Positions 27,226 through 36,784 of a stretch of DNA of 64,000 nt are shown here, in pieces. This stretch comes from Nitrosospira lacus (lineage in GTDB: Bacteria > Pseudomonadota > Gammaproteobacteria > Burkholderiales > Nitrosomonadaceae): NCBI RefSeq assembly GCF_000355765.4, contig NZ_CP021106.3, positions 1,583,137 to 1,647,136 of the forward strand, written 5' to 3'. The notes under the pieces are model-generated. The model worked only from the letters and a program-made list of their open reading frames with translations, was not told where the DNA came from and did not search any database. A program made the position numbers and the translations under genes. Position 1 is the stretch's first letter. The number at the start of each line of letters is the position of its first letter.

Positions 27226-28091
27226 GCTGGTTTCAGAAACTTCTCCCGCCAAAAATCAAGCGCAAGGAAAGCGGCGAAAAAAAAGCCGTCCCTGAAGGAC
27301 TGTGGAGCAAGTGCGCCTCCTGCGAAGCCGTGCTGTATTACTCTGATCTGGGAAATAATCTCAACGTCTGCCCCAAGTGCAACCATCACAACCGTATATC
27401 GGCCCGAGTGCGCCTCGACTTGTTACTGGATGCAGAGGGACGTTATGAGATTGGCGGGGAAGTGCTGTCGCTCGATCCGCTTAAATTCAAGGATAGCAAG
27501 CGCTATATTGACCGGCTATCGGATGCAAAAAAAGATACCGACGAAGACGACGCCCTGGTGGTGATGCAGGGAAGCGTAAAAACGATTCCCCTGGTCGTGG
27601 CGGCTTTTGAATTCGGTTTCATGGGTGGTTCGATGGGATCGGTGGTGGGTGAGCGCTTCACGCGCGGGGTGCGGGTATGCGTGGAACAGCGTCTGCCCTT
27701 TGTATGTTTCGCCGCCAGCGGCGGGGCGCGCATGCAGGAAGGGTTGCTGTCGCTCATGCAGATGGCCAAGACATCGGCGGCGCTGACTCAGTTGAGTCAG
27801 CATCAGCTTCCTTTTATCTCGGTACTGACCGATCCCACCATGGGCGGCGTGTCGGCCAGTTTTGCGTTCATAGGTGACGTGGTAATCGCCGAGCCGGGGG
27901 CGCTGATCGGTTTTGCGGGGCCGCGCGTGATCGAGCAGACGGTGCGGCAAACGCTGCCGGAAGGCTTCCAACGTGCCGAGTTCCTGTTGGAACATGGTGC
28001 GATAGACATGATCGTGGACCGCAGACGCATGCGCGACAAACTTGCCAATCTGTGCACGTTGCTGATGCATACGTCTGCTCCGGTTTCGTAA
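27222..28091 (+). CDS. accD: Acetyl-CoA carboxylase carboxyltransferase beta subunit
   Basis: With AccA moves the carboxyl group from biotin to acetyl-CoA, the first committed step of fatty acid synthesis. The 289-residue product has the N-terminal zinc ribbon ([12 protein letters not shown] ... [10 protein letters not shown], four cysteines) and the crotonase-fold core with [14 protein letters not shown] and SGGARMQEG. Start overlaps trpA. Confidence 0.97.
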   Translation: MSWFQKLLPPKIKRKESGEKKAVPEGLWSKCASCEAVLYYSDLGNNLNVCPKCNHHNRISARVRLDLLLDAEGRYEIGGEVLSLDPLKFKDSKRYIDRLSDAKKDTDEDDALVVMQGSVKTIPLVVAAFEFGFMGGSMGSVVGERFTRGVRVCVEQRLPFVCFAASGGARMQEGLLSLMQMAKTSAALTQLSQHQLPFISVLTDPTMGGVSASFAFIGDVVIAEPGALIGFAGPRVIEQTVRQTLPEGFQRAEFLLEHGAIDMIVDRRRMRDKLANLCTLLMHTSAPVS

Positions 28092-28140
28092 TTGCTGGCC
28101 ACGCTTTCGTCTGATCGCATTCCGCCTGTATGCTGCATGC

Positions 28141-29481
28141 ATGGAAGGGCATGAGGCGCCGATGAGGGAAACAGATTCGGGTCCGAAATCCGGAACGCTT
28201 TCCGGCTGGTTGAGCTACCTGGAACACCTCCATCCCGCGGCGATCGAAATGGGGCTGGAACGCGTAAATCGCGTCAGGAACAAGATGGGCCTTGCATCAT
28301 CTTTTCCCGTCATCATTGTCGGCGGGACCAATGGCAAAGGGTCAACGTGTGCCATGATGGAAGCGATTCTGAGCTGTGCGGGGTACCGCGTGGGCTGTTA
28401 CACGTCGCCGCACCTCCTGCGTTATAACGAGCGGGTGCGGATAAGCCGGCAAGAGGCGAGTGACGGCGAATTGTGCAGTGCTTTTGACGTGGTGGAGTCA
28501 GCCCGCATCGGCAGCGGTGTTTCCCTGACCTATTTCGAGTTCGGCACGCTGGCGGCGATGCAGTTATTCGATCAAGCCGGCGTGGATGTCGCAATTCTGG
28601 AGGTGGGGCTGGGCGGACGGCTGGACGCGGTCAACATTTTTGATGCCGATTGCGCGGTGCTCACCAGCATCGACTTCGATCATATGGACTATCTGGGCGA
28701 TACCCGGGAAAAAATCGGGTTCGAGAAAGCAGGAATTTTCCGAAGCGGCCGGGCCGCAATCTGCGCGGAGCCGGATATCCCCGCGAGTGTCCGGCATCAT
28801 GCACATGCCATCGGCGCGGATTTGATGCACATGGGCGAACACTTCGGCTATTCAGCCAATGCTGCCGATGCGACCTTATGGGGTTATTGGGGGCCAGGCG
28901 GAAAACGTCATTCGCTTCCCCATCCCGCCCTGCGCGGGGCCTATCAGTTGCGCAACGCCAGCGCCTGCCTGGCGGCGCTCGACATCGTCCGGGACCGCCT
29001 GCCGGTTACCATGAGCGACGTACGCCAGGGTTTGCTGGACGTCACATTGACGGGGAGGTTTCAGGTATTGCCCGGGCGGCCGGCGACGGTGCTTGATGTG
29101 GCGCATAATCCCGGTGCCGCGCATGCGCTGGCCATTAATCTCGGCGCCATGGGACGCTACCGGAAAACTTATGCCGTATTCGCAATGCTCAAGGATAAGG
29201 ATATCGCCGGTGTCGCGCGGGCGCTTGCGGGAAAGGTGGATATATGGCTGACCGCGGGCATTGATGCACCACGCGGGGCTTCGGCAAATGAAGTGAAGCA
29301 GGCGCTGGAAGCGGCGGGCGTGGATGGCGGGGGGGAGGCTATTCGTGCTTTCCCTCATCCTGCCGTGGCCTACGCGTATGCCTGTGAGCAAGCGGCCGAA
29401 AATGATAGAATTTGCATATTTGGCTCGTTCCATACTGTCGCCGAAGTATTACGGTACCGGAACAAGGTTGAGCACGGATAG
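28141..29481 (+). CDS. folC: Folylpolyglutamate/dihydrofolate synthase
   Basis: Adds glutamate to dihydropteroate and to folates. The Mur-ligase-type product (446 residues, or 439 from the ATG at 28162, which has GAGG before it) has the P-loop VGGTNGKGSTCAMME, YTSPHLLRYNERVRI, LEVGLGGRLDAVN and the DHMDYLGDTREKI ATP region; VLDVAHNPGAAH begins the C-terminal domain. It lies 49 bases after accD; a SPOR gene follows. Confidence 0.94.
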   Translation: MEGHEAPMRETDSGPKSGTLSGWLSYLEHLHPAAIEMGLERVNRVRNKMGLASSFPVIIVGGTNGKGSTCAMMEAILSCAGYRVGCYTSPHLLRYNERVRISRQEASDGELCSAFDVVESARIGSGVSLTYFEFGTLAAMQLFDQAGVDVAILEVGLGGRLDAVNIFDADCAVLTSIDFDHMDYLGDTREKIGFEKAGIFRSGRAAICAEPDIPASVRHHAHAIGADLMHMGEHFGYSANAADATLWGYWGPGGKRHSLPHPALRGAYQLRNASACLAALDIVRDRLPVTMSDVRQGLLDVTLTGRFQVLPGRPATVLDVAHNPGAAHALAINLGAMGRYRKTYAVFAMLKDKDIAGVARALAGKVDIWLTAGIDAPRGASANEVKQALEAAGVDGGGEAIRAFPHPAVAYAYACEQAAENDRICIFGSFHTVAEVLRYRNKVEHG

Positions 29482-29486
29482 CGACC

Positions 29487-29503
29487 AACTACCGGATTTG
29501 GGT
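29487..29503 (+). repeat. Solo inverted-repeat end between folC and SPOR gene
   Basis: CAACTACCGGATTTGGG differs by one base from the right terminal repeat of the element family (CAACTACCGGATTTAGG type). It starts 5 bases after the folC stop. No partner end is visible, so it may be a relic or chance match. Confidence 0.4.
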
Positions 29504-29507
29504 TCAA

Positions 29508-30122
29508 ATGGCAAAAGCCGTCAGCGAAGAAGAAATCCAGCTTAGAAAGCGTGCGAGAAGGCGCCTGGTCGGTGCGATTGTGTTAGTGATCGTAGCGGTT
29601 GTGGTTTTGCCGATGGTGCTCGATAGTAAACCGCCGCAGCGGAGTCAGGAAATTGACATCCGTATTCCATCGGAAGAAGCCGCGGAGGAATTCATTCCCG
29701 GGATTGCTCCCGGTATGGAAACCCCTGCTTCCGAAAAAGCCGTAACGGGCATACATCAGGAAACGCAAAAGGAATCCGGGCCACCCGTCAAATCTGCTCG
29801 ATCCCCGGATGAGCCGGTAGAGAAGCCCGCTGTGACTGGGACAAATCCTGGTACCAAGGTCGAGCCGGGAGTTGCCAAAGCCACTGCCGCTACGGAACCA
29901 TTTGTGGTGCAACTGGGCGCATTTTCCGACCCGGTCAAGGCGCGGCAACAGCATCAGAATCTCGCATCCAAGGGCGCCAAGGTTTATACGGAGACGATCA
30001 AGACCGACAAAGGGGAAATAACCCGCGTGCGCGCCGGTCCGTTTCCCACCCGCGAGGAAGCGGAGGTTGCCCGCGAGAAATTGAAGAAGCTGGGACTGGA
30101 TGGCGTAGTGACAGATAAATAG
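29508..30122 (+). CDS. SPOR-domain membrane protein (DedD-like)
   Basis: A 204-residue bitopic protein: short basic cytoplasmic start, one transmembrane helix (LVGAIVLVIVAVVVLPMVL at about 23-41), a Pro/Glu-rich periplasmic linker, and a C-terminal SPOR domain (FVVQLGAFSDPVKARQQHQ to the end). SPOR domains bind denuded glycan at the septum, so a cell-division role like that of DedD is expected; its place between folC and cvpA is that of dedD in Proteobacteria. Confidence 0.88.
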   Translation: MAKAVSEEEIQLRKRARRRLVGAIVLVIVAVVVLPMVLDSKPPQRSQEIDIRIPSEEAAEEFIPGIAPGMETPASEKAVTGIHQETQKESGPPVKSARSPDEPVEKPAVTGTNPGTKVEPGVAKATAATEPFVVQLGAFSDPVKARQQHQNLASKGAKVYTETIKTDKGEITRVRAGPFPTREEAEVAREKLKKLGLDGVVTDK

Positions 30123-30192
30123 CGTCGATGAGTTTTTGGAACCCGCTGCAGCATAAGCAAATCGCGCTTGTGTAATTTTGCTCCCGCTACGA

Positions 30193-30702
30193 ATGACTAT
30201 TTTCGATTACGCCGTTCTTGCCATACTTGTTGTATCAATTTTGCTGAGCGTGATGCGTGGCGTAGTACGCGAACTGTTCTCGCTGGCGGGCTGGGTAGTC
30301 GCATTCATGGTGGCGAATTCGTTCGCGGCGGGATTTGCGCCCATGCTGCCGTCGAGCATCAACGGCGAATCGCTGCGCATGTTGCTGGCGTTTGGCGCGT
30401 TGTTCTTGTCGGCATTGCTGGCGATGGCGCTGATTACCATGCTGATGTCGGCTCTGATAAAGACGGTGGGACTGGGGTTCGCCGACAGGTTTTTTGGTTC
30501 GTTATTCGGGTTTATGCGCGGGTTGCTGGTCGTGCTGCTGATTATATTGGCAGCGGGCTTGACCGCGTTGCCCCAGGAGGCGTTCTGGCAGAAGGCTTTA
30601 CTGAGCAAACCATTGGAGACAGCGGCGATGATGGTCATGCCGTGGCTGCCACAGGATTTGTCCAGGCGCATCAGTTATGTGAAACTGAAGCGTGAACAAT
30701 GA
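30193..30702 (+). CDS. cvpA: CvpA family membrane protein
   Basis: A 169-residue protein with four hydrophobic helices, starting MTIFDYAVLAILVVSILLSV. The RGVVRELFSLAGWVVAF motif after helix 1 is the CvpA signature. CvpA is needed for colicin V production in E. coli and for envelope homeostasis; it is almost always upstream of purF, as here. I use the ATG at 30193; a TTG five codons earlier is possible. Confidence 0.92.
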   Translation: MTIFDYAVLAILVVSILLSVMRGVVRELFSLAGWVVAFMVANSFAAGFAPMLPSSINGESLRMLLAFGALFLSALLAMALITMLMSALIKTVGLGFADRFFGSLFGFMRGLLVVLLIILAAGLTALPQEAFWQKALLSKPLETAAMMVMPWLPQDLSRRISYVKLKREQ

Positions 30703-30808
30703 GCGGTGATTCTGCCGGCGGCGGGTGTATTTGCCGTATGATACGAGAGAGATTTCTTTGCGCTTTCTCGTACAGCGTTAATTCAAGTTACTTTTGCGGG
30801 GTGCAATG

Positions 30809-32329
30809 ATGTGTGGAATTCTCGGTCTGGTCGCACAAACTCCCGCCAACCAGTTGCTATACGATGGACTGTTGGTACTCCAGCATCGGGGGCAGGATGC
30901 GGCTGGCATTGTTACCGCCCAGGATAACACTTTCCATATGCACAAGGGCAACGGCCTGGTGCGGGATGTATTTCGCACCCGGAATATGCGTGCGCTGACG
31001 GGGAATATGGGTATCGCGCATGTGAGATATCCCACCGCGGGCTCCTCCGAATCCTCGGCCGAGGCGCAGCCATTTTATGTCAACTCGCCGTTTGGCATCG
31101 TGCTCGGGCATAACGGCAATCTCACGAACGCGGTGCAGCTCAATCGGGAATTGTTTCGCGAGGACCTGCGTCACGTCAATACGAATTCCGATTCCGAAGT
31201 GCTCCTGAATGTGCTGGCTCACGAATTGCAGCAAAGTACCCAGAACTATCACCTCGACCCTGCCGCCATTTTCGCTGCGGTGTCGGGGGTACACCGGCGT
31301 TGCCGGGGCGCTTATGCGGTCGTGGCGATGATTGCCGGTTACGGGTTGCTGGCTTTTCGCGATCCTTATGGCATACGCCCTTTGGTATTCGGCTGCATCG
31401 ATACCGGGCAAGGGATCGAATACCTGGTGGCATCCGAGAGTGTGGCGCTCGATACCCTTGGTTTCAAGCTGGTGAGGGATATCGCGCCGGGAGAGGCAAT
31501 TTTCATTGATGGTGACGGGAATTTCTACAATAAGCAATGCGCCGACAGTCCCACGCATAACCCCTGCATCTTCGAGTATGTCTATATGGCGCGCCCCGAT
31601 TCGGTGATGGACGGTATTTCGGTATATGAAACGCGGCTGAACATGGGTGAAAGCCTGGCTGACAAAATCAGTAAGACCATGCGGCACTTGGATATCGACG
31701 TGGTTATTCCAATTCCGGATTCCAGCCGCCCCAGCGCCTTGCAACTGGCAAATCGCCTGGGCGTGAGTTTCCGTGAAGGCTTCGTCAAGAATCGCTATAT
31801 TGGCCGGACCTTCATCATGCCGGGCCAGCAGCAGCGGCGTAAATCGGTGCGCCAGAAGCTCAACGCCATGCGCGTGGAGTTCAGCGGCAAGAACGTGCTG
31901 CTGGTGGACGATTCAATCGTGCGCGGGACCACCAGCCGGGAGATCGTGCAAATGGCGCAGGGGGCGGGTGCGCATAAGGTCTATTTTGCTTCGGCCGCCC
32001 CGCCGGTAAGGTTTCCCAACGTGTACGGCATTGACATGCCGACACGCCAGGAACTCATCGCCACCGGCCGGAATGATGACGAGATCTGCCGTGAAATCGG
32101 CGCCGACCACCTCGTTTACCAGGAACTCGATTCCCTCATAAAAGACGTATCCCGGGTCAATCCATCCATTACGCATTATGAGACCTCCTGTTTCGATGGC
32201 CATTACATTACTGGTGATGTCACCGAGGAGTATCTGGCTGTTCTGGAAGCGCAACGCAACGGGGGTGCCCCATTGTCGCGAACCGGATCCAGCACGCAAC
32301 TGGATCTGAATCTGGCGGCCGCGGATTAA
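30809..32329 (+). CDS. purF: Amidophosphoribosyltransferase
   Basis: First committed step of purine synthesis, transferring glutamine amide nitrogen to PRPP. Start at the second of two adjacent ATGs so that MCGILGLVA exposes the catalytic Cys after Met removal; 506 residues. The glutaminase domain has RGQDAAGI and AHVRYPTAG; the PRTase domain has the PRPP loop [14 protein letters not shown]. The cysteine-rich form with a structural Fe-S cluster is not indicated. Follows cvpA by about 100 bases. Confidence 0.96.
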   Translation: MCGILGLVAQTPANQLLYDGLLVLQHRGQDAAGIVTAQDNTFHMHKGNGLVRDVFRTRNMRALTGNMGIAHVRYPTAGSSESSAEAQPFYVNSPFGIVLGHNGNLTNAVQLNRELFREDLRHVNTNSDSEVLLNVLAHELQQSTQNYHLDPAAIFAAVSGVHRRCRGAYAVVAMIAGYGLLAFRDPYGIRPLVFGCIDTGQGIEYLVASESVALDTLGFKLVRDIAPGEAIFIDGDGNFYNKQCADSPTHNPCIFEYVYMARPDSVMDGISVYETRLNMGESLADKISKTMRHLDIDVVIPIPDSSRPSALQLANRLGVSFREGFVKNRYIGRTFIMPGQQQRRKSVRQKLNAMRVEFSGKNVLLVDDSIVRGTTSREIVQMAQGAGAHKVYFASAAPPVRFPNVYGIDMPTRQELIATGRNDDEICREIGADHLVYQELDSLIKDVSRVNPSITHYETSCFDGHYITGDVTEEYLAVLEAQRNGGAPLSRTGSSTQLDLNLAAAD

Positions 32330-32418
32330 ACCCGGATAATCCGTCCGGGCGCGAGGTGACTGCCAACACCTGGGTAGGCTCGGGGGCCGCCTGATGGATT
32401 ATCCCGGTAAAAGGGGAT

Positions 32419-32447
32419 TTGACAAAAACAGTTACCCAGCGTAGTTT
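32419..32447 (+). promoter_or_regulatory. Candidate promoter of metZ
   Basis: TTGACA with a 17-bp spacer and TAGTTT places the start of transcription just before the riboswitch at 32463. Confidence 0.5.
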
Positions 32448-32462
32448 AATAACGTAGATTGT

Positions 32463-32512
32463 GCGCCGATTTGATATTCAGCTTGCGGGCGCGTTATAAA
32501 TTCGGCTAAAGC
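32463..32512 (+). promoter_or_regulatory. SAM-II riboswitch upstream of metZ
   Basis: The sequence has the SAM-II layout: GCGCC closing strand, GATTTGA, GCTTGC, the pairing strand GGGCGC, GTTATAAA and finally GGCTAAAGC, in the order and spacing of the H-type pseudoknot. A terminator hairpin (32516-32552) and then metZ follow, so binding of S-adenosylmethionine is expected to reduce metZ expression. The pseudoknot strand GGCTAAAGC lies next to the terminator stem, which suits a transcription switch. Confidence 0.8.
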
Positions 32513-32515
32513 GGG

Positions 32516-32552
32516 AAACCCGTTTTGGCAAATGCTGAACGGGTTTTTTATT
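32516..32552 (+). terminator. Riboswitch-linked terminator in metZ leader
   Basis: Stem AAACCCGTT/AACGGGTTT with a 13-nt loop, followed by TTTATTTT, 14 bases before the metZ start. Being ahead of the gene and after the SAM-II aptamer, it acts as the expression platform. Confidence 0.8.
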
Positions 32553-32565
32553 TTGGGGGATTTGC

Positions 32566-33747
32566 ATGTCTGATGATTTTGAACTGGAAACATTGGCGCT
32601 GCATACGGGCATTCACCGCAGCCAATTCAACGAGCACTCCGAAGCTCTGTATCTGACTTCGAGTTTTGTATTTGACAGCGCTGCCCAGGCCGCGGCGCGC
32701 TTTTCCGGCGCGGAACCGGGAAATATATATTCGCGCTTTACCAATCCCACGGTTACGGCCTTCGAAGAGCGGCTTGCCGCCCTGGAAGGGGCGGAAGCGT
32801 GCGTAGCGACAGCTTCGGGCATGTCTGCGATACTTGCCTGCGTCATGGGGCTGCTTTCCGCCGGCGATCACGTCGTTGCATCGCGCAGCCTGTTCGGCGC
32901 CACGGTGAGCCTGTTCACCAATATCCTCAAGCGCTTCAATATCGAGACCACATTTGTTTCTGCCACCGATATTGCAGCCTGGGAGGCGGCGGTGAAACCT
33001 AATACAAAATTATTGTTCATAGAAACACCATCAAATCCGCTCACGGAAATTTCGGACATCGCCGCGCTTGCGGCTGTGGCAAAAAAAGCCGGTGCATGGC
33101 TTGCGGTCGACAATTGCTTTTGTTCACCGGCGCTGCAACGGCCCCTGGCTCTGGGCGCCGATCTCGTGATTCATTCCGCCACCAAGTACCTCGAGGGCCA
33201 GGGCAGGGTGCTGGGGGGGGCGGTACTGGGAAAGCGGGATCTGGTGATGGAACAAGGAGTGTTCGGTTTCCTGCGCACAGCCGGACCCAGCCTGAGCCCA
33301 TTCAATGCCTGGGTAATTCTGAAGGGAATGGAAACCCTGAAGGTTCGCATGGAGATGCATTGTGCAAATGCCCTGCAAATTGCCCGCTGGCTGGAAGCGC
33401 AGCCTGGCGTGGCGAGAGTCCATTATCCCGGCCTGCCGTCGCATCCGCAGCATGCGCTGGCCCAACGTCAGCAGAAAGCGGGTGGCGGCATTGTTTCATT
33501 CGAGCTCAAGAACGGTAAAGAGGCGGCATGGCGCGTGGTGGATTCTGTGCGGCTGATCTCGATCACCGCCAATCTGGGGGACACCAAGAGCACGCTTACC
33601 CACCCCGCCACGACCACCCACGCGCGCATCAGTCAGGAAAGCCGGGATGCGGCGGGCATCACCGACGGTCTTCTGCGCATCGCAGTGGGGCTCGAGGCGA
33701 TCAAGGACATCAAGGCCGATCTGGCGAGGGGGTTAAACGCGTCATAG
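32566..33747 (+). CDS. metZ: O-succinylhomoserine sulfhydrylase
   Basis: Cys/Met-metabolism PLP enzyme making homocysteine directly from O-succinylhomoserine and sulfide. The 393-residue product has YSRFTNPTVTAFEERLAALE, the PLP lysine in VIHSATKYLEGQG, and SITANLGDTKSTLTHPATTTHA. Sequence fits MetZ better than MetB or MetC because of the LHTGIHRSQFNEHSEALYLTSSF start, though isozyme assignment is by pattern. The SAM-II riboswitch agrees with a methionine role. Confidence 0.9.
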   Translation: MSDDFELETLALHTGIHRSQFNEHSEALYLTSSFVFDSAAQAAARFSGAEPGNIYSRFTNPTVTAFEERLAALEGAEACVATASGMSAILACVMGLLSAGDHVVASRSLFGATVSLFTNILKRFNIETTFVSATDIAAWEAAVKPNTKLLFIETPSNPLTEISDIAALAAVAKKAGAWLAVDNCFCSPALQRPLALGADLVIHSATKYLEGQGRVLGGAVLGKRDLVMEQGVFGFLRTAGPSLSPFNAWVILKGMETLKVRMEMHCANALQIARWLEAQPGVARVHYPGLPSHPQHALAQRQQKAGGGIVSFELKNGKEAAWRVVDSVRLISITANLGDTKSTLTHPATTTHARISQESRDAAGITDGLLRIAVGLEAIKDIKADLARGLNAS

Positions 33748-33779
33748 CGTGCTCTCCGGGAAACCCTTCCAGGGACTGC

Positions 33780-34985
33780 TTAATGCACCAGCTGGTTAAT
33801 CTCGATAATGGGGAGCAGTATGGCGAGAACGATGAGCAGCACAATGCCGCCCATCACCAGGATCATCACCGGCTCCAGCAGCGTCAGAAATACCGCTAGG
33901 CGCCGTTCGAGCGCCCGGGTCTCGAGCTGTGCGGCACGTTCGAGCATCTGCTCCAGCTTGCCGCTCATTTCCCCGCTTGCCACCAGATGGACAAGCAGGG
34001 GGGGAAATACGCGCGTTTCACGCAGCGCCCGGGCGAGGCCCGTCCCTTCGCGTACCCGCGCGATGGTGTCTTCGATGGCCTTGCGCATTACCACGTTACT
34101 CATTACGCGCGCACCGGAGTTGAGTGCGGTAAGAAGCGGCACGCCTCCCCCGACCAGAATCGAGAGAGTGCTGGCGAAACGGGAGGTATTTTCACCGCGA
34201 ATGAGCGATCCCAGCCAGGGCATTCGCAGCAGCAGGGCGTGCCACCGGTACTTTGCCCTGTCGTGGCGCAGCATCATGCGGGCGGCGATCAGGCCGCCAG
34301 TGATAGCCGTGAGAAGATAGGGCCAGGCCATGCCGAGAAAATCGCTCAATCCGATCAGCGCACGTGTCAGTAAAGGCAGGTTCTGGCGTGAATGCTGAAA
34401 TACCTGCACTACCTGCGGCACCACGTAGACCAGCAGTCCGGTAACGATCAGAATGGCTACCACCGTCACCAGGATCGGATAAAGAAGAGCCAGGCTGGTT
34501 TTTTGCTTCAAAGCCTGGCGTGCGTCGAGATAGTCTGCCAGATGTTGCAATATTACCGGTAATGCACCGGATTCTTCTCCTCCATGCACCAGTGCGCGGT
34601 AAAAATCGGGAAAGCTCTTGCTGTAGCTGCCCAGGGCACCCGCGAGGGAGAGGCCCCCCATCACTTCGGTTCTAATGCCACCCAGCAATTCTCTTGTCGC
34701 GGATTCGGCGGCTTCCTCGATCAGCGCCGTAAGCGACTGTTCCACTGTCAACCCGGCTGACAGCAACGTCGCCAATTGTCTTGTCAGCAGGCTCAGTTCA
34801 GCCGATGAAATCCCCCGCGTCCAGGGCAGTTGCGCATGCTCCCGGGGCCTTACCTGGTCGACCACCGAAGGCAACAAGCCTTGGGCACGCAATTGCGCGC
34901 GCGCCTGGCGCGGCGTATCGGCCTGCACCACGCCGGATACCGTGCGGCCCGCGGCATCCAGCGCTTCATAGCGGTAGGCTTCCAT
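33780..34985 (-). CDS. gspF: Type II secretion inner-membrane protein GspF
   Basis: Platform protein of the type II secretion system, contacting the GspE ATPase. The 401-residue product starts MEAYRYEALDAAGRTVSG, has the two T2SSF domains with three transmembrane helices (LALLYPILVTVVAILIV near the middle, and the C-terminal helix VMILVMGGIVLLIVLAIL), and the LSLLTRQLATLLSAGLTVEQSL motif. The frame continues upstream only into the 297-bp inverted-repeat element between gspE and gspF. The start codon is built on the duplicated target site of that element. Confidence 0.94.
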   Translation of the reverse strand: MEAYRYEALDAAGRTVSGVVQADTPRQARAQLRAQGLLPSVVDQVRPREHAQLPWTRGISSAELSLLTRQLATLLSAGLTVEQSLTALIEEAAESATRELLGGIRTEVMGGLSLAGALGSYSKSFPDFYRALVHGGEESGALPVILQHLADYLDARQALKQKTSLALLYPILVTVVAILIVTGLLVYVVPQVVQVFQHSRQNLPLLTRALIGLSDFLGMAWPYLLTAITGGLIAARMMLRHDRAKYRWHALLLRMPWLGSLIRGENTSRFASTLSILVGGGVPLLTALNSGARVMSNVVMRKAIEDTIARVREGTGLARALRETRVFPPLLVHLVASGEMSGKLEQMLERAAQLETRALERRLAVFLTLLEPVMILVMGGIVLLIVLAILLPIIEINQLVH

Positions 34986-34987
34986 TA

Positions 34988-35285
34988 GCCTGAATCCGGT
35001 AGTTGACCGCTCATTTAATAGCTCGGTGTTATGATAAATAACAATATTTCGTATTGTTCGACGCTCGTCTTCCGGGTAAGGCCGGTACAGGGTGAATGCA
35101 CAGCTTGGGCGGCACATGACCGCGTTGTTCGCAACGCCTTGAAATGGGGCGTCCCGGCGTGGCACGAGGGACTTCGCGAAGCGGGCATCGGGCAGCGCAG
35201 GGATGCGGCGACCGCGTTTCCCGTGCATGGCCGCCCCGCACCCCAAAAACCGTACACTTCACGCCGTCCAACTACCGGATTCAGG
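34988..35285. mobile_element. MITE-like element, copy 1 (298 bp, between gspE and gspF)
   Basis: Perfect 17-bp terminal inverted repeats: CCTGAATCCGGTAGTTG at 34989-35005 and CAACTACCGGATTCAGG at 35269-35285. Direct repeats ATTA flank it at 34984-34987 and 35286-35289. Inside, frames are short and I consider none real. The left 100 bases match the copy at 56977-57091; about 180 bases toward the right end are extra. It sits on the plus-strand coordinates between the gspF start codon and the gspE stop codon. Confidence 0.85.
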
Positions 35286-35297
35286 ATTAAGGAGACC

Positions 35298-36770
35298 CTA
35301 TTCGCGCGTTACGCGCACGACCTCTTCCAGGCTGGTCACGCCTTGTGCAACCAGGCGCATGCCGTCATCCCGCAATGACCGCATGCCCCGGGAAATCACG
35401 TACTGGCGCAGGTCTTGCTCGGGCGCGCGATCATGGATGCGTCGGCGCAGGTCGTTGTCAACCGTCAGCAATTCGTAAATGCCCGTGCGTCCCCGATACC
35501 CGGAGTGATTGCAGGCGGCGCACCCGTGCGCCTTATAAGAAACGTGGGTTGCCGAATCGAATCCGAGGGATCGCAGCTGTGCCGCATCGCCGGCAAAGGG
35601 TTCGCGGCACTCCAGGCAAATCCGTCTCACCAGGCGCTGGGCGCCCACCCCGATCAGGCTTGATGCCAGCAAGAATGGTTCAACCCCCATATCCACGAGC
35701 CGGGTGACCGCGCTCACCGCATCGTTGGTGTGCAGGGTAGCGAATACCAGATGACCGGTAAGGCTGGCCTGCACGGCGATCTGCGCGGTTTCGAGATCCC
35801 GGATTTCCCCGATCATGATGACGTCGGGGTCCTGGCGCAAAATGGTGCGTAAAGCCCGCGCAAAACTCATTTCGATGCGGGTATTGATCTGCGTCTGGCT
35901 GATGCCGTCAAGATCGTACTCGATGGGATCTTCAACCGTCATGATGTTGAGTGCGGTCGAGTCAAGCCGCGAGAGCGCGGCATAAAGCGTGGTCGTCTTG
36001 CCTGAGCCGGTGGGGCCGGTCACCAGGATAATGCCGTGGGGCTCCCGGATAAGCCTGTCCATATGCGCCAGTGTGGCATCATCCATGCCGAGCCGCGGCA
36101 GGTCGAGCCGTCCGGCCTGCTTATCGAGCAATCGCAGCACCACCCGTTCGCCGTGGACGGTGGGAATCGTGGATACGCGTACGTCAACCGGTCTGCCCGC
36201 CATCCGTAATGTGATCCGTCCGTCTTGCGGCAGGCGCTTCTCCGCTATGTCAAGGTGCGCCATGATCTTGATGCGCGAGACAAGGGCAGCATGCAGCGCG
36301 CGCGCCGGTTCGATCAGGTCACGCAGCGTGCCGTCGATGCGCAGCCGCACCACCGAGCGGGTTTCATAGGGTTCAATGTGAATATCCGAGGCGGTTTGGC
36401 GTAGCGCCTGCGTAAACAGCGCATTAATGAGACGGATAACCGGCGCATCATCCTGGCTTTCGAGCAGGTCTTCGACTTTTGGCAATTCTTGAAGCAATCT
36501 GGAGAGGTCTATGTCCTGGGCGAGATCACCGGTAAGCGCGGCGGTACCAGCGGCCGTACCATTATAAAGTGTGGAGACAAGCTCATCAAACTCGACGGTG
36601 GCGATACGGCGCGCATGCAGGGGTACGCCAAGCACACGGCGCAATTCCGCCAATGCGCTGATTTTTGCGCCGCTACGGACGGCGACCTCTGCCAGACCAT
36701 TGTCGATGGAGGTCACGACGACGCCGCTGGTCTTGACAAACGCATAGGGGACCCTGTCTGAGAAAGTCAT
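35298..36770 (-). CDS. gspE: Type II secretion ATPase GspE
   Basis: Cytoplasmic hexameric ATPase that drives pseudopilus assembly. The 490-residue product carries the Walker A GPTGSGKTTTLYAAL, Asp box TVEDPIEYDLDGISQTQ, Walker B DPDVIMIGEIRDLETA, His box ATLHTNDA, and the four-cysteine zinc element CLECREPF ... GCAACNHSGYRG. N-terminal domain is short (about 100 residues) but complete for this group. It follows gspD by 14 bases. Confidence 0.96.
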   Translation of the reverse strand: MTFSDRVPYAFVKTSGVVVTSIDNGLAEVAVRSGAKISALAELRRVLGVPLHARRIATVEFDELVSTLYNGTAAGTAALTGDLAQDIDLSRLLQELPKVEDLLESQDDAPVIRLINALFTQALRQTASDIHIEPYETRSVVRLRIDGTLRDLIEPARALHAALVSRIKIMAHLDIAEKRLPQDGRITLRMAGRPVDVRVSTIPTVHGERVVLRLLDKQAGRLDLPRLGMDDATLAHMDRLIREPHGIILVTGPTGSGKTTTLYAALSRLDSTALNIMTVEDPIEYDLDGISQTQINTRIEMSFARALRTILRQDPDVIMIGEIRDLETAQIAVQASLTGHLVFATLHTNDAVSAVTRLVDMGVEPFLLASSLIGVGAQRLVRRICLECREPFAGDAAQLRSLGFDSATHVSYKAHGCAACNHSGYRGRTGIYELLTVDNDLRRRIHDRAPEQDLRQYVISRGMRSLRDDGMRLVAQGVTSLEEVVRVTRE

Positions 36771-36784
36771 GGGGAGCGAGGTAT

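Noticed and set aside
30164..30695. An alternative plus-strand frame overlapping cvpA
   Set aside because: It is a shadow of cvpA, whose membrane helices and position before purF are clear.
35031..35378. Plus-strand frames between gspF and gspE
   Set aside because: They lie in the inverted-repeat element and in antisense of gspE.
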